A stretch of DNA of 64,000 bases, from NCBI RefSeq assembly GCF_052857255.1, contig NC_135497.1, forward strand, positions 544,956,358-545,020,357, written 5' to 3'. The stretch comes from Amblyomma americanum. Taxonomy: Eukaryota; Arthropoda; Arachnida; Ixodida; Ixodidae. Every line of letters starts with the position of its first letter. Position 1 is the stretch's first letter. The translations under genes and the position numbers were made by a program. Of the stretch, positions 23,092-35,397 are shown in pieces. The notes below the pieces were generated by a model. It was not told the origin of the DNA, searched no databases, and was given only the letters and a program-made list of their open reading frames with translations.

Positions 23092-23325
23092 TGGTTTGGT
23101 TTATATGGGTTTAACGTCCCAAAGCGACTCAGGCTATGAGAGACGCCCTAATGAAGGGCTCCAGAAATTTCTACCACCTGGGGTTCTTTAGAGTGCACTG
23201 ACATCGCACTGCACACGGGCCTCAACAATTTCGCCATCATCGAAGTCGACCGCCGCGGCCGGGATCGAATCCGCGTCTTTTGGGCCAGCAGCCGAGTGCC
23301 ATAACCGCTCAGCCACCATGGCGGC
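23092..23325 (-). repeat. tRNA-derived SINE, second subtype
   Basis: On the minus strand it starts GCCGCCATGGTGGCTGAGCGG, containing box A (TGGCTGAGCGG), followed by GGATTCGATCCC (box B). The body shares GATGTCAGTGCAC and CCCAGGTGGT with the other SINEs but ends with GGACGTTAAACCCATATAAA instead of the pyrimidine-rich tail, so it is a different subfamily with the same head. Confidence 0.8.
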
Positions 23326-23329
23326 TTCA

Positions 23330-26050
23330 CAGTGACTGCTAAGAGCACTTTTCTAATTACAGTTCTTGCCCATGCCCTTGTCAAGGAAGGCACTAATGCC
23401 CATTGACCTGCCGTAAATCTAATGTGTCCTCAACCTACTGCCTAGTTAGCAAACTTCTTGTAGTCAAAATTGAACGAAACATTACTTAACATTTTTTGAG
23501 CTAGAAGCGCATGAGCTATTAATATAGTACAAGGCAAACAACTTAGTGCTTTAGAATGGTATTCAGGAGGAGCCCAGATACAGAGACGTTGAGATTGCCA
23601 CTGTTTCCTTATACAAAGTAGTACAGGAGTGCATGGCCTGTGGTGTTCATGCTAAGAAATACAAAACATAAATAGGAGCAAAACTGAAGTGCAAAGAAAA
23701 TTTCGAGACAAGTTCTCTCATTACACCTTATGTGACACTAAAGTGTACATGTTCATAAACAAGAAGTAAAATGGCCATTTTGAAACTTTGCACAATCATC
23801 AAACTTTCATGAGCATAGTCAATATGCCTTTTCTTCACACAAATGGTTTCCAGCGGCTCCGGTGCACTTCAGCTTCTTTTTAGTACAGTGCCTCTAAAAG
23901 ACAGAAATTGGTCGAGGGACAAAAAATGGTAATAACTGTGCATCATCATTTTCATTTCCATGCTTCATTTCTTTTTAACACAACCTCCATTATGACCCAC
24001 ATGATTTGCTGCAGGAGCAGGATTCTGGTGTGCATCATTCACATTCATTGAAGGACCTAGCTGCCTTTTCTAAGTGTTATACTAATTTTCACAATGAAAG
24101 TGCTGTTGAGCGAGTTTTACAGCAAGCAAAGATATGATTTGAACCCAATAGCTTAAGGAAATTTTAAAGTGGTTCGTAACATTATGCTTGTAAAAAGACA
24201 ACTTCAGCTGTCAATGCTCATCAAAGTTGCCATCAGATCTCAGCTTTGATGTGCAGATAAAGAGAGGGTGGGGTGCTCAGTTATAATGACCAGTTGTCGC
24301 GGCTGGTACCTTGTGCAACCTACTTCAATGATGAAGGCTGTGACAAACTATCCTCCAAAATCTGACGTCTGGCATAGAGGCTGAAAAGCAAAAGCAAATG
24401 AAGGACCACTGAGACCTGAAATAATTTCCAACTTGCACAGCTATGCACATCATAAACAAAGCTGACAAACGGCACGAAGCTATACTGGTATTTTGGCCCC
24501 AGATGCTTGGTCATTTGAGCCTCAGTATCCTAACTAAAACAATAATAAAGACATGACTGTTGAAGAAGGCATAATAAGTTCCTGTAAAGCTCATCAGCAG
24601 GGACAAAAACAAATTCTAACCGTCATAATAATACAAAAGTCAGCCAACGAGGCCACTGTGTCAGTCACTAACTAAGAGACCATGTACAAATTATACACTG
24701 TAAATGCACAAACTACTTGAGAGCAAAGCATGCCCTGGACTTGTGAAGCAAACTTGCGTCAATGTAAGATTCTTGGCAACAGTAGGCATCACCATTAATG
24801 GCATGTGCTTAAAACGAAGAGGGTACTTTAATAATGCTGTACAGTTTAAAATTCAGCCTTTCAGTAAACTATATTTTGTCTAGTACTATGAGCACCGTCA
24901 GAGGAGAAAGCAAAATGAAAGGAAAGCTGCCCGCTCTTAACAGGCCTGCCACCAAAAATACTGAACAGAAGTGATGCAAAAACAAAAAAAAGGATGCACT
25001 ATGCAATTACAGAACACACAATAACACAGAAAAACAGGTCGCAACCAATGAATGAAAAGAGAACAAAAGAGAAGATAAGCAGTACTAGACACTGCTACCT
25101 CTGCAAATTAAGAACAGTGAAAGATACACCTAAAAAATTAGTTCCAAGGTTTATATACACGTAATTTTGGTCACATATTTTTTAAACGCTGCATAACACA
25201 TTAGAATAAATGAATGTCCAAGTGGTATTTGCCTAGCATTAAATAATTTATAAATTCATTTCCTTCCCTGATGTTGTTTAAGCTTGATCAGCCGAATGAT
25301 GGCTGTGATGCCTAGTTGGCCTTTAGGTCTGCTGAGGCATAGAAAAGGCTACAATATAAATGATGACATGCAGTTTTAATTCACTACAACACATAAAACA
25401 GCCTGTTTCAAAAGCTGGAATGACAAGAAATGCCATACCAGCAGTTATATTACCAGTTTTTTTGCTTTTGACATGACCTGAAAACGAACTACACGTCGCA
25501 GCCATCGTTCGGTTGATAATACTGAATCAACAAGAAGAAAAACAATTATAAAATATTTACCAGTCATAGAGAAAATATCACGGGGTGGCCCATGTACATT
25601 ATTGTCTAAGGCATTTGAAAGAAGACGCAAGCAAACATCTGGTGTCCACAGTATATGCAGTTTCTTTGAAGCTTTGCTTAACTATGATATCAAGTAGCAT
25701 GCCGAAAGGCTGAGTCCAACAGGTCACTACAAGCCCCTAATTTCATGTAAGTGTACTAGAGCAAGTATATTCACTGAACTTGCACAGTGCCATCACCAAG
25801 CAAGTGAAATGGCAAAAAATCAAAACTCAGCAAGATAATCACCGAGGTAGCAATTTATGGTGAACGTTCACATTTTTTCCATTTAGCACTTTTAGCGTTT
25901 TTGTGTACAGGATATATTTCAACAGACCCTGAAGTAGTTTGGAGTAGACGGTGCTTATTTTCCACTGAGATCTAGAGACAGTAAAAATATTGCAACTACA
26001 GTGAATAAGTTCGTTTATCAGTACCTCTTGCTGGACTAGTTGCTTGAACG
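23330..26050. other. No gene recognised
   Basis: 2.7 kb of AT-rich sequence with only short frames. No known repeat was recognised, and it continues the quiet stretch begun near 18.5 kb. Confidence 0.4.
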
Positions 26051-26056
26051 TTGTGC

Positions 26057-26181
26057 AACAAAAGTAAAAACAGTGCTAATTTTTACACAAACAACACAGA
26101 AAGAACAGACAAGACGGACGCTGCCCTGTCTGTTCTTTCTGTGTGGTTTGTGTAAAAATCAGCGCTGTTTTTACTTTTGTT
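26057..26181. repeat. 125-bp hairpin MITE
   Basis: The left half (AACAAAAGTAAAAACAGTGC...) is the near-perfect reverse complement of the right half (...GCTGTTTTTACTTTTGTT), including TTTTTACACAAAC and CAGAAAGAACAGACA. Only about 20 bases at the centre are unpaired. It encodes nothing and fits a small foldback element. Confidence 0.8.
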
Positions 26182-26199
26182 ATACAGTGAGAGGCCACA

Positions 26200-27365
26200 G
26201 AAGAGAAGCTTACAAGAGAAGCGGTCAAGTCCAATTAATGTTTTATCTTTGAGGCACATTCATAGCTGCACCATTCATATTATTTTCACCAAGTGAAATA
26301 AGAGGACTTTGCTGGACCAGTCTCTGAAGAGTGCCATGTGACAGCGGCATTACTGCAAAAGCTTGACATGGTTATCCTTCTACTATGATTGTCTACGAGG
26401 AGTGCCATGTGAGATGGGTACTAGAGGAAAAAAGGATAAAAGCATTGTTCTCATGCTGTAATATCACCTTAGAATGCTGCCCTGTAGCTCATTACTTCAT
26501 ATTCGTGTTTTTATAGCCTGGCTGCATTGAAGGGGGTCTCTAGTGACTCGAGAACAGGTGAAGAGAGAACAAGAGTGGGAGAGAGAGAAAGTGGCTGAGC
26601 TGAGGCTATGCCAGTGTGCTCGTTGTTGCTGTGTAGCCTTGGAGCTGAGCGGCCAGCTCTGGACTCAATCGTGGTAGGAGGGTGCGGGTTTCCCTTTTTC
26701 TTCCACCCTGTGTGTTGTGCTGTCAACTTTGCATTTTTTGCTTCTCGGCTATAAGAAAGCGTGTTAATATTCTTGCTAAAAATCCCAACGAAATTTTAAA
26801 AATTACGGGAGAAATGTTTCAACCACCACTAACAACAAAAAGAAAATTGGTTGCTTGCTTCGGGTTCATACACTCCCTACATTCTAGTGCATTGAGTCTC
26901 AGATTCCTCGTTAGTTTTGTAAGGGTACTGATGCCAGCCGAGACCACCCTCTATTTAAGCAGCGCTTCTTTGTGAGCATGAAATTGGCACTATCTGATGA
27001 TGACCTATTGATAAGAGACACACAAGCTTTTTTGAATAGGGGAATGCCAATACATGCCATCAACGTTCTGGTACAAAACAGACATTGCAACACATTGATG
27101 TCAATACAGAGGTGAACAAAACGGATCTTAGAAAACTTTATACATACTTGTGCTCTGCAATGTACGCTGAACGGGCACAGACACAGCCCCAAATCTGGAC
27201 AGTGGAGACATCTCCGATGAAGCTCTTTTCAGACCTCTTCACTACTGAAGAGAAGGCACTTCGCCTGCATAACATCATAATTTCCAGCTGCGTATTTTGC
27301 AACCACAATGCCTGGTACTTCCTGATAAATATTTGTATTGCAGGCATTTCACACAAGCACAAGAA
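26200..27365. other. Unassigned sequence upstream of hAT copy A
   Basis: Several open frames of 60-110 codons exist on both strands (for example 27085-27300) but show no domain I recognise. The join to the hAT sequence near 27366 has no terminal inverted repeat. Confidence 0.35.
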
Positions 27366-30300
27366 AGAAATAATCTTGTTCCCTCCAACAAAGTATGCCT
27401 CGAGAGGACGAATGTGACGGCTTCTGGTTGCGGCAACAGAGAAGTACAGACACCCCCCCCCCCTAGCAAGCGGTACGTTTCGGGATTATTCGAAGTGACC
27501 TTGCTAAGTTGCCGGACGTTATTACTGTCAGCTCTCGAAGTGCATGCGTTAGGAAAGGGCCAATGTATTTTCAAAATCGGGCAGAAAATTTTTCTTCTTA
27601 TGAAAGGCAATATAAAACTCAAAAACGCTATCTGCCCCCTCCTCTTTTCGTGCGAAAGGCTGTGAATGGGGAGGCGTACGAGCGCCACTGGCTAATGTAC
27701 TGGGATTCGAAAGGTTCCGTTTACTGTTTCGTGTGCAAACTATTTTCGATTTGAAGCAACACCAGTGGTTCCTCCACGCACGGCTTTTCACATTGCAAGA
27801 GAGCAGAAGAAAAGATTTGCGCACATAAAATAGCGTGGGGCACCGGTTCGGCCGCTCCAACTAGAGCAGCACAATTGACAAGGAGATGGTTAAGCATCTT
27901 GTCACTGAGACCGCTTACTGGACAGAGGCGTTGAAGCACGTAGTCGTTGTAGTTACGCTTCTAGGTGAGCGCAATCTAGCGTTTAGGGGCAGTGAGGAGA
28001 TTTTTAGTTCACATAGAAATGGCAATTATACGGGAGTGCGGAGGCCATTGCCAAGTTTGATCCCTTCCGTGAGGAGCACATCAAACGCTAAGGGAACAAA
28101 AGAAAATGTCACCCATCGTATGTGTCAAAAACCATTTGTAATGACCTTATCGATAATATGGCAAAGGCTTTCAAGGAACGTCTCGTTGACGAAGTGAAAC
28201 GCCCAAAATACTTTTCTTAAATTCTTGATTCGACTCCAGACATTACTCGCGTTGTCAGCTGTCAGTTGTTTTACGATACTATTTAAATGGGAAAGTGTAC
28301 GAACGCTTTCTTGCACTTGTTCCAATCGAATCGCATACCGGCTTTTGTATTTTCGATACCGTAATGTCCCTCTTGACGACCAATAGAATCTCAATTGATG
28401 ATTGTAGGGGCCAAGCCTATGATAATGCGAGTAATGTGTCAGGAAAATACAAATGACTGCAAGCTCAAATCAAACACCTGAACGAATTGGAAGTCTCCAT
28501 TACATGTGCTGGTCATTCACTGAACTTATTTGGCGCGTGTAGCTTTGACAGTTGCCTTGAGGCAGTCAAATTTTTCACTGTAATTCAGAGACTATGTGTT
28601 CTTTGCTGCCTCACCTAAGCGATGGAGCTATCTTTTGGACAGCGTGGGCGGAACTGGCCACCAGCTTGTTTTGAAAAGCCTCCCTGAGACCAGGTGGTCA
28701 AGACACGCTGAATCACGTAAGGCCATTCTTAATAATTTCAATGCAGTCTTGTGTTGGCTTGAAGCTATATCAAAGAACGACGAAGAAAACGGTGACACTA
28801 GGAACGAAGCGCACTCTCTCTTCAAGAAAATTAAAAATCTAGAGACTGCATTCATGGCGATTTTCTGGAGTGAAATCTTGGAGCGTTTTGACAAAACGAG
28901 CGTAGCCCTACAGAAACCAGGCCTAGATATTTCAACTGCTGTAGACCTGCTGAGCTCTCTAGAGGGCTTTCCTAATTCTTTGCTACCTGTCTTTATACCT
29001 TCGAAGAGAGAGCACGCAGGATAAGTACCAATCAATGTTATCAGAATGAGGACAAACGCATCGTTTTGCGTAAGCACCCGGACGGAAAAAAAGCGATAGT
29101 GCGCTACAAGGTAGAAAAAAGTTTATCGTAGAGACCTACAGTGTTCTACTTGACAGTCTAGGCTCTGCTTTGCGAGTGCGAAAGGCTGCCTACACTGAAT
29201 TTTGCGAAAGGTTCGGATTCTTAAAATTGCTGACAGAAGTTGGGAGGGAGGCCTCTGTGGCACATCAGGCTGAGAAGTTAGTGAAAACCTACGAAAATGA
29301 TTTGGAGCCAGCATTTTCGGCTGAAATCGTTCAGTTTGCGAACTTTTTGCATAGTTGTGTTTGCCAGGACACGAGTCCCCTGGGAATAATGAAGTTGCTG
29401 CGGGATAGAAAGCTTATTGATGTGTTTTTGAACCTTTATATTGCTTGGATATTATACTTAGGCATAATCGTGGCAAACTGTGAGACCGAACGATCGTTTT
29501 GCAAGTTGTCGCGGATAAAAAATCGCGTTCGTTCGAGCCTCCCTGACGACAAGGTGAACTCGCTTGCTATCATGTCTATTGAAAGTGACCTCCTCTGCGA
29601 TCTATCCTTCAAACAGACTATCTGATTTCGCCAAAGCGAAGGCGCGAAAGGTGCCATTTTAAAAGAGGACTGTTTGCGCTATACAATAATAGTTCCAATA
29701 AGCTCGTTATGTCGCCTGCGAGTCTGCACGTTACCAATGAAACGCTCAGCAGTGTAATTCAAGGTATGCAAATTGTCGTTTTTCGTCAATTGTTTTTTCT
29801 TCTTGTGATAATTAGCGTGCTTATAAAGGACTGTATTTTTATTGTTTTTGTAATGCCACTTTTATTTGGGGTTGTCCTTGCATTTCTTACCTTTAGCGTA
29901 AATATTTCGAAATAATGTTTTGTAATTACAGTTGCTAATTTTCATCTGTATTCTAGTGCATTTTTTGGTGTTTGTATCGCTTTAAGTATTGTATATATCT
30001 CTTGAATATTTATAGAGTAACGTGTATAACGATTACTGCAGTCTGATGTTTGAATTTAAAAAAAAAGAATGTTTTGGATACAACCATGCATCTTCTCGCG
30101 GGATTAAGCTTAGTAATGCAAAACAAAGCCTAGCTTCAGAAGGATAGACATCTGAGCTGGGTTGTCTTTTCTACATTCTAGTTCGTCTTTAGTGCACGAA
30201 ACTTCACCTTGAAGCCTAGATTTTGCTGGAAACAGCATCCAGATTGATCACAAAGTGAACATATGTGTTGATGTTTACAGCAGCACCCATTTCAGGCAAG

Positions 30301-30504
30301 TTTTGTTTGTTTATAATAATAATAACAATAATATTAATCCCATTGATGTCGCTTCGTTCTGTTTTTTTGGTGGAATTAAAATTAAACATGGCTTATTTCT
30401 ATTAGCGTAGCACGCTAGGGGGTGTGGGAAGGGGCGGGCAGTATAGAGAAAGGGGCCTGCATGCGCATTAGCCCAGGGACCCCATTTTTCTTAATGCGGC
30501 CCTG
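27366..30504 (+). mobile_element. hAT element copy A (5'-truncated)
   Basis: It matches copies B (39238-43222) and C (56655-61718) from the segment AAATAATC-TTGTTCCC at 27368 to the 3' end TGCGGCCCTG at 30504, the reverse complement of a hAT-type CAGGGCCGGATTAA end. The 5' third, including the 5' inverted repeat, is missing. Beyond 30504 lies Gypsy gag sequence that also flanks copy C at its 3' end. Confidence 0.8.
27400..29625 (+). pseudogene. hAT transposase, ZMYM1/DUF4371 type, copy A
   Basis: The order of recognisable parts is: a TTF-type zinc-finger region (HWLMYWDSKGSVYCFVCKLF near 27680-27750); the DUF4371 catalytic core with ILDSTPDITR (28220) and YDNASNVSGK (28425), both carrying the expected aspartates; HAESRKAIL and SEILERFDK (28700-28900); and a hAT dimerisation domain at the C-terminus (VANCETERSFCKLSRIKNRV near 29470). 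Stops and frameshifts break it at several points (27752, 28217, 28455, 29020), leaving open pieces at 28596-29024 and 29170-29625. It would have been a DNA cut-and-paste transposase of about 700 residues. An unusual G to C-rich run (CCCCCCCCCC near 27452) shifts the frame early. Confidence 0.75.
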
Positions 30505-31890
30505 GTCAGGACGCCGACGCTGACCGCCCCTCGCTGCTGCCAGTCGCGACTACTCATTGCTATGAAGAAAACTGACGACTATCTTGCCACCGCTTCCTTA
30601 CAGTTTTCAGATATTGACACTTTGCAGTGAGAACAACGCAAAGGTCTGTATACTTGGTACCGCTTTTCGAGGACGCCCGGGATTTGACTACTTCGACCCC
30701 TTTCTGCATTCGTGGGGTCGGAGTGTCGTTGGCTTGTGAGAGCTCAGGACTGAAAGACATCTGGCGCGGTCCGTGGTCAGCACAACTATCGTAATCAGAA
30801 CGAGGTCCATTGTCAGCACGACGATCATAAATATAGGTGGGGTGATGGGGAACCAACGGCTTTGGCAGTGGCGAGAAATGTGGTCGACACGCGAGCAGGT
30901 GAAGCAGCTAGGCCTGTCGTCTGAAGTTCGCCAGTCCGCAGGATTCCGGTAGCGGTAACACGGCGGGGTGGCCGGAGTCGGTGAAGCAGCAGCAACCAAC
31001 GGAGCGACAGTCGGTGTACAGGGCAACGCAGAGGGCAGTCCAGAATTGAGACCCATGTTCGCGAACTCCTGGTGAACAACGGTCTGGATGAGAGCAATCG
31101 TAGTGTGAGGTGGCTGAGGGGCGAAGTCGATGGGAGTCATAGCCTCCAGTTCTCTCCGTACAATTCGGGTACAATTGACAGGATGGGACGGCTGTTGCAC
31201 TGTTGGCAGGTCTTCGTAGGAGGATGTTGCCGCCGTGTTCGGCAGGCGGTCGAAACGGGGAGCAATGCGGAGGTGTTTGGCTGGCTCAAACTGCCGGCAT
31301 ATCTGGAAGACGGAGTCGACCGCAGCGCAGTCTTTGCAAAGGAGCAGGTTAAAAGCGTTGTCATCGATCCACTTGAGTATGTGGCCCACCTTGTCGGCCT
31401 CTGGCATGGCGCTGTCTACTTTATGGCATAGAGCGAGGACGTCCTGGATGTAAGAGATGTAAGACTGGGTGGACGCCTGAGCTCGAGAAACAAGGTCTTT
31501 TTTAGCCCCGAGCTTAAGTCCAATTGGCTTGCCAAATAAGTCGCGGAGCTTCTGCTTACAGGTGTTCTAAGATGCAAGGTCTTCCTCATGCGTCTCAAAC
31601 CAGACGAGCGCCGTGCCCGCCAAGTAGATCACGTTACCAAGCATGAGGGTCGCGTCCAAGCGGCTGCGCTTACTCACACGCTCATACATGGCTAGCCAAT
31701 CTTCAACATCGACGTCATCGATACCACGAGAGCTGTCCGGGTCACGAGGCTGTGCCATAACAGCGGTTGGCGCTGTGGCCGCAGGCGTGATGGACGGCAC
31801 AGCAACGATGGATTTATCTGAGATGCGGAGGTGGCGACATCTGAATGTGACGACCGCTGCGTAGGTACAGGACGTGGTGTAGCACCCAGC
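30505..31890 (-). pseudogene. Gypsy gag polyprotein, minus strand, broken
   Basis: On the minus strand gag begins near 31800-31890. It gives DVEDWLAMYERVSKRSRLD and LVWFETHEEDL, the N-terminal capsid block, then a break near 31567. It continues from 31460 with DVLALCHKVDSAMPEADKVG (capsid) and on to a zinc knuckle, CFTCSRVDHISRHC, at about 30880, a complete CCHC. The region after the knuckle, rich in arginine, serine and aspartate, ends at the hAT boundary 30505. Gag packages the element's RNA. A TGGTGGAGGTGCTGGG stretch at 31885-31900 immediately follows the LTR and is the likely primer-binding site. Protease, RT and integrase are absent here. Confidence 0.75.
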
Positions 31891-31902
31891 ACCTCCACCA
31901 AA

Positions 31903-32052
31903 TATTACGGGGTTAGTTCAGCAGCAGGAACAATAGGCCGTACTCAGAAGACACACTAGAAGCCAGCACTAGCACTAGCTGCTGCAGTGTGGTTGTTGAC
32001 TGCCCAGCGACTGAACAACGTCCTCTTCGCTTTGCGACTGTGTACCGTAACA
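31903..32052 (-). repeat. Gypsy 5' LTR of minus-strand element
   Basis: 150 bp from TATTACG (a decayed TGTTACG) to CGTAACA, collinear with 10127-10279 and 10580-10731. It lies exactly where a 5' LTR should be for the minus-strand gag at 30505-31890. Confidence 0.7.
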
Positions 32053-32199
32053 ACATATCGTCACGCGACGCTGAAGGGACGACGAAGTGGGGGGGGGGGG
32101 CGGAAGACGAAGCTAGCCATCTTCGCGCTAACGCACCAGGCTCAGACCAACTCATTCCTATGCATAAACATGTAACAGTGTGGTAGATGTGCGGATTAG

Positions 32200-33400
32200 A
32201 TTACCACGGACCCTTCTAGACTTCGCTGGAGCCAAATTTCGCCGGACTGACACCTTTACACATGATAGTGACCCAGGAAGGCGACGCACGGCAGCAAGGA
32301 GCAGCGTCGCTCACTTAATTGGCAGCACTATACCGCGAGCGGCGGACGGTGCGCAAATACAATCGTTGGTATGCCGCTATTAAGCTGGGCAATGCTGTTT
32401 TATTTTTGGACGGCACCACGTTCCCATGGTTTGATAACCTTGAAGCGCCTTTAACGAACTGGGACCGCTTCTAGGAAGAGATCCGCCACTCTTCCTGGGA
32501 TACCTCCGGAAAACTGAAATGCGCTTAGCAAACTTACCTGCAGCGAGCGCAAGTGCCTAGTGAGACGTGCACGACGTACAGCCCCCGTAAAAAGTATACA
32601 GTTCAAGGGGTCTGCTTCAAAACTGTTAAACGGGCTCCCTAGCACATTCAGCAGTCCAAAGCTTGAAAGGATTTAGGACACCAAGCCATTCCTCTTTCGA
32701 GAAATTACGGTCGCTGAGGGTGCATAACGAGGCATGCAGCACCCCTCACAAGCAAACCCCTTGCGCCGTATACCTTTCTCGTGGGGTGTACTTTGAAGAG
32801 GTGCAGAAGCACTGCAAAGTTGTTAACCCACGGATGTTTGAGAACAGGGTTGGGCATCTTATCAAGGGCATTGCAGAGGACGAACGCATTTTCTGATCAG
32901 CAAATACAACAAGGACTCTTCCACGGACAGGAAACAATGCCGCACGTTTGAAGCTCTTAAGCTCCGTCGCATTGCCCCCAAGTTCGGCCGCTTGCATAAT
33001 GTCACACTGTTGCTAGCATTGATTACCATGAGCCTGCATATCTTCCCGACATGATTCGACAAATCGTTCGCGATTAACTCTTCCTGCATCAAAGTTTTGT
33101 GCAGCGCAGTGAATTCAAGTCCCGTATGACAGCTGGTCCCTGCTGGGAGCTCCGGTCTAGCATTCCACTCTTCGGAGTAATAACACCCCTGCCCGTGAAC
33201 CTCACAATGCCTCCCACGACCCTGCTCTGTGCGCACGTTGCTACTGTTGGTTTTGTTGAGTACGCAGGGTGACCAGATCATTTGGGACGGCGGATTGAGT
33301 TGATTCGGCACGAAGCCAACGTCAAGCTGCCGTTTTGTTTTAATAACACAGAGCAAAGAAAAACGAGAGGGATGAAACAAGAGTTGGTTTGAAAAGGTGA
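32200..33400 (+). pseudogene. Gypsy gag polyprotein, plus strand, N-terminal part
   Basis: Plus-strand frames give NAVLFLDGTTFPWFDNLEAP (32390-32450), TYLQRAQVPSETCT, then EEVQKHCKVVNPRMFENRVG and HLIKGIAED (32800-32880), followed after a frameshift by CRTFEALKLRRIAPKFGRL (32940-32995) and AYLPDMIRQIVRD. This is the capsid region of a Gypsy gag, the same family type as the minus-strand gag at 30505-31890 but a different copy. Multiple stops and frameshifts break it. It ends at 33420, where a LINE has inserted; the missing zinc knuckle reappears at 37157 beyond the LINE. Confidence 0.75.
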
Positions 33401-33745
33401 AACAACGACGGCGCATGGAGAGATGGATGGATGAATAAGGCTGAACCCTTTAACTCGGGCGGTGTTTCAAGCCACCTATCCAATGACTTGTAAAATTTTA
33501 CTCTTGTCTTGATTTAGCCAAAAATCAGACAACCTTCGCTTGGTTACTTCTACCCGCTTAAAATATACTTTCTCTTCACTGTCTTTGAACCCCAATGCAG
33601 TGGATAAATCAGCCCCACAGCTTTACAATGTATATGGTCAAGCCCTTTACAGAAAAGGATCAAGTGCTCAACCGTTTCCTCCTCCTCTCCGCACGCCACG
33701 CACAAAGTGTCTATCTCGTGGTACCTGACTCTATATGTATTAAAA

Positions 33746-34398
33746 CCCTGTCTCACGGCATCCCTCTAAGGCCTTTCTAGCAAAAGTCTCCATTTTTCAC
33801 CAAAGGAGCGAAAGCTTAAATGGAACAACGACGCTCCTACACGGTGCAGCCCAAAGGTGAAACAGTCGTTGAGGCTTAACACCCACTCCTGTGCTCAAGC
33901 CTGCTGAGCTGAGTGTTTTAAAAATAAAGTGGGGAATTCTGTTCATTTGTTTAGCTCAGGCAGCTTTTTCATTGTAATTGCTCGCTTGAAAGAGCTGCAA
34001 CAGCTGCTCTCATAAGCCGCAGAACGTTTTTTGTATTGCCTTGGCCACCAGGGGCACTCGATGTTGCTGCAACACTTTTCTGATTTAAAATGTGGGCATA
34101 AAATACAAACCCCAGTACAAAAAGCAAAGCCAGGCACAGCTTTCGTATTTTTAAAAGATGTCTTCAAACATTGTTGGCTGCATCTTTTTTTTCATTGCTT
34201 CTGCTTTTTGACGTTCTACGGCGACCGCAGGTTCTCGAACGCCGCGCTGTTGGGCTCCAAAGGTTTCGGACGAGCGCCCTCTCCTCCACCTCCCTTAGCG
34301 GCAAAGGCGCAACATTTGTGCCGTGTAGCTGCACACCTTACGCCTTTGGATATATGGACCCGATTCGCAAAGGCTTTTGCGGTGGCCGTGTGACAGGG
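33746..34398. mobile_element. 0.65-kb non-autonomous DNA transposon inside the LINE
   Basis: The sister copy at 9105-9899 runs without interruption from the equivalent of 33738 to 34400, so this is an insertion. Its ends are CCCTGTCTCACGGC (33746) and GCCGTGTGACAGGG (34385-34398), inverted repeats matching at 13 of 14 positions. The flanking 8-mers attaaaac and gtcaaaac agree at 6 of 8. The ends share CCTGTCNCAC with the element at 179-2361. No transposase is encoded. Confidence 0.7.
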
Positions 34399-34512
34399 GT
34401 CAAAACTCTTGTCCTGGCCTCAAACAACAAAGAGCTTCCCCTACAATTATCATAGATATTTTTTTGGCAATTTCCTGCTTAGAGATGCTGTACGTTCCCA
34501 GTGCCGATTTCG

Positions 34513-35397
34513 TCAGTCTCCATGTTTCCCACAGAGCTCTCTTTGTTTCTTTAACCTTTTTCTTAACCGCCAATTGCTGATTTGCCCCCTACTGCTGTTC
34601 AGGTGTTTTCTTGTCAATTTTCTAGTTCTCTTTCTCCATTTCGTGTCAACATTCCTTATGTACAGATATATGATAACTTTCCTAGCCCACTGGTTTTCCC
34701 CCATTTTTCGCAATCGCTCCTCAAATGCTATCTTACTGGTAGCTTCTCTGCTCTCGAACGACGTCCATCCCATATCACCTTGTGCCTTCTGATTTGGTCT
34801 ATTGCCATGTGCTCCCAAAGCTACCTTCACTATGCCGCGTTGTTTGACTTCTAACCTTGCTTGAACATCTGGCCTCATGCACAGGAACGTATTGCCGAAA
34901 GTTAGGCTAGGCACCGTCACCCCTTTCCAGATCCCTCTTACCACTTCATACCTATTGTAATTCCAGAGTGCGCAATTTTTCATGACAGCTGCATTCGTAC
35001 TAGCTTTGTTCATTACATATTTGTCATGCTCTGTCAGATACTCAGCACCGTTATTTATCCACACCCCAAGGTACTTGTATTCATCCACTACTTCTAGCGT
35101 GAACTCAAGTATTCTATGCTCGCCGTCCTCATCATTAAATAAAATGACTGCAGATTCTTCCTGACTAAACTTTAAACCTAATCTATCTCCCTCTGCACAA
35201 GAAATGTCTATCAACTTCTTCAAATCTTCTTGGTTGTCAGCCATTGGCACTATATCATCCGCGTAAATTAGTCCTGGTAATGACTGTTTAATCAATTCTT
35301 CGTGCTTCAGAAAACAAACGTTGAAGCCCAGTCCTTTCCTCTGTAGTTTGGTCACTAACCCTTGCAGGTACAACATTAACAAAGGAGACAGGGACAT
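34513..35397 (-). pseudogene. LINE ORF2: reverse transcriptase core and post-RT domain
   Basis: 294 codons are open. Residues 3-14 are LSPLLMLYLQGL, the remainder of the RQGCPLSPLLF block, whose first part lies in another frame at 35376-35420 (RGLRQGCP), so one frameshift separates them. The catalytic YADD is at residues 45-48 (GLIYADDIVPM). Residues 150-290 match the open fragment at 9105-9899. The upstream RT blocks (GTSTGQHDIPIMLIKKLG at 35860, and ICKEKGDEADVT) are at 35675-35953. The enzyme would copy LINE RNA at a nicked target. LRQGCPLSPLLF recalls L1/RTE-like RTs, but I do not assign a clade. Confidence 0.75.

Noticed and set aside
26682..27300. Protein-coding gene upstream of hAT copy A
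   Set aside because: Frames of 97-110 codons exist on both strands with no conserved motif and no consistent splice structure.
31072..31431. 119-codon plus-strand frame
   Set aside because: It is antisense to the clearly recognisable Gypsy gag on the minus strand.
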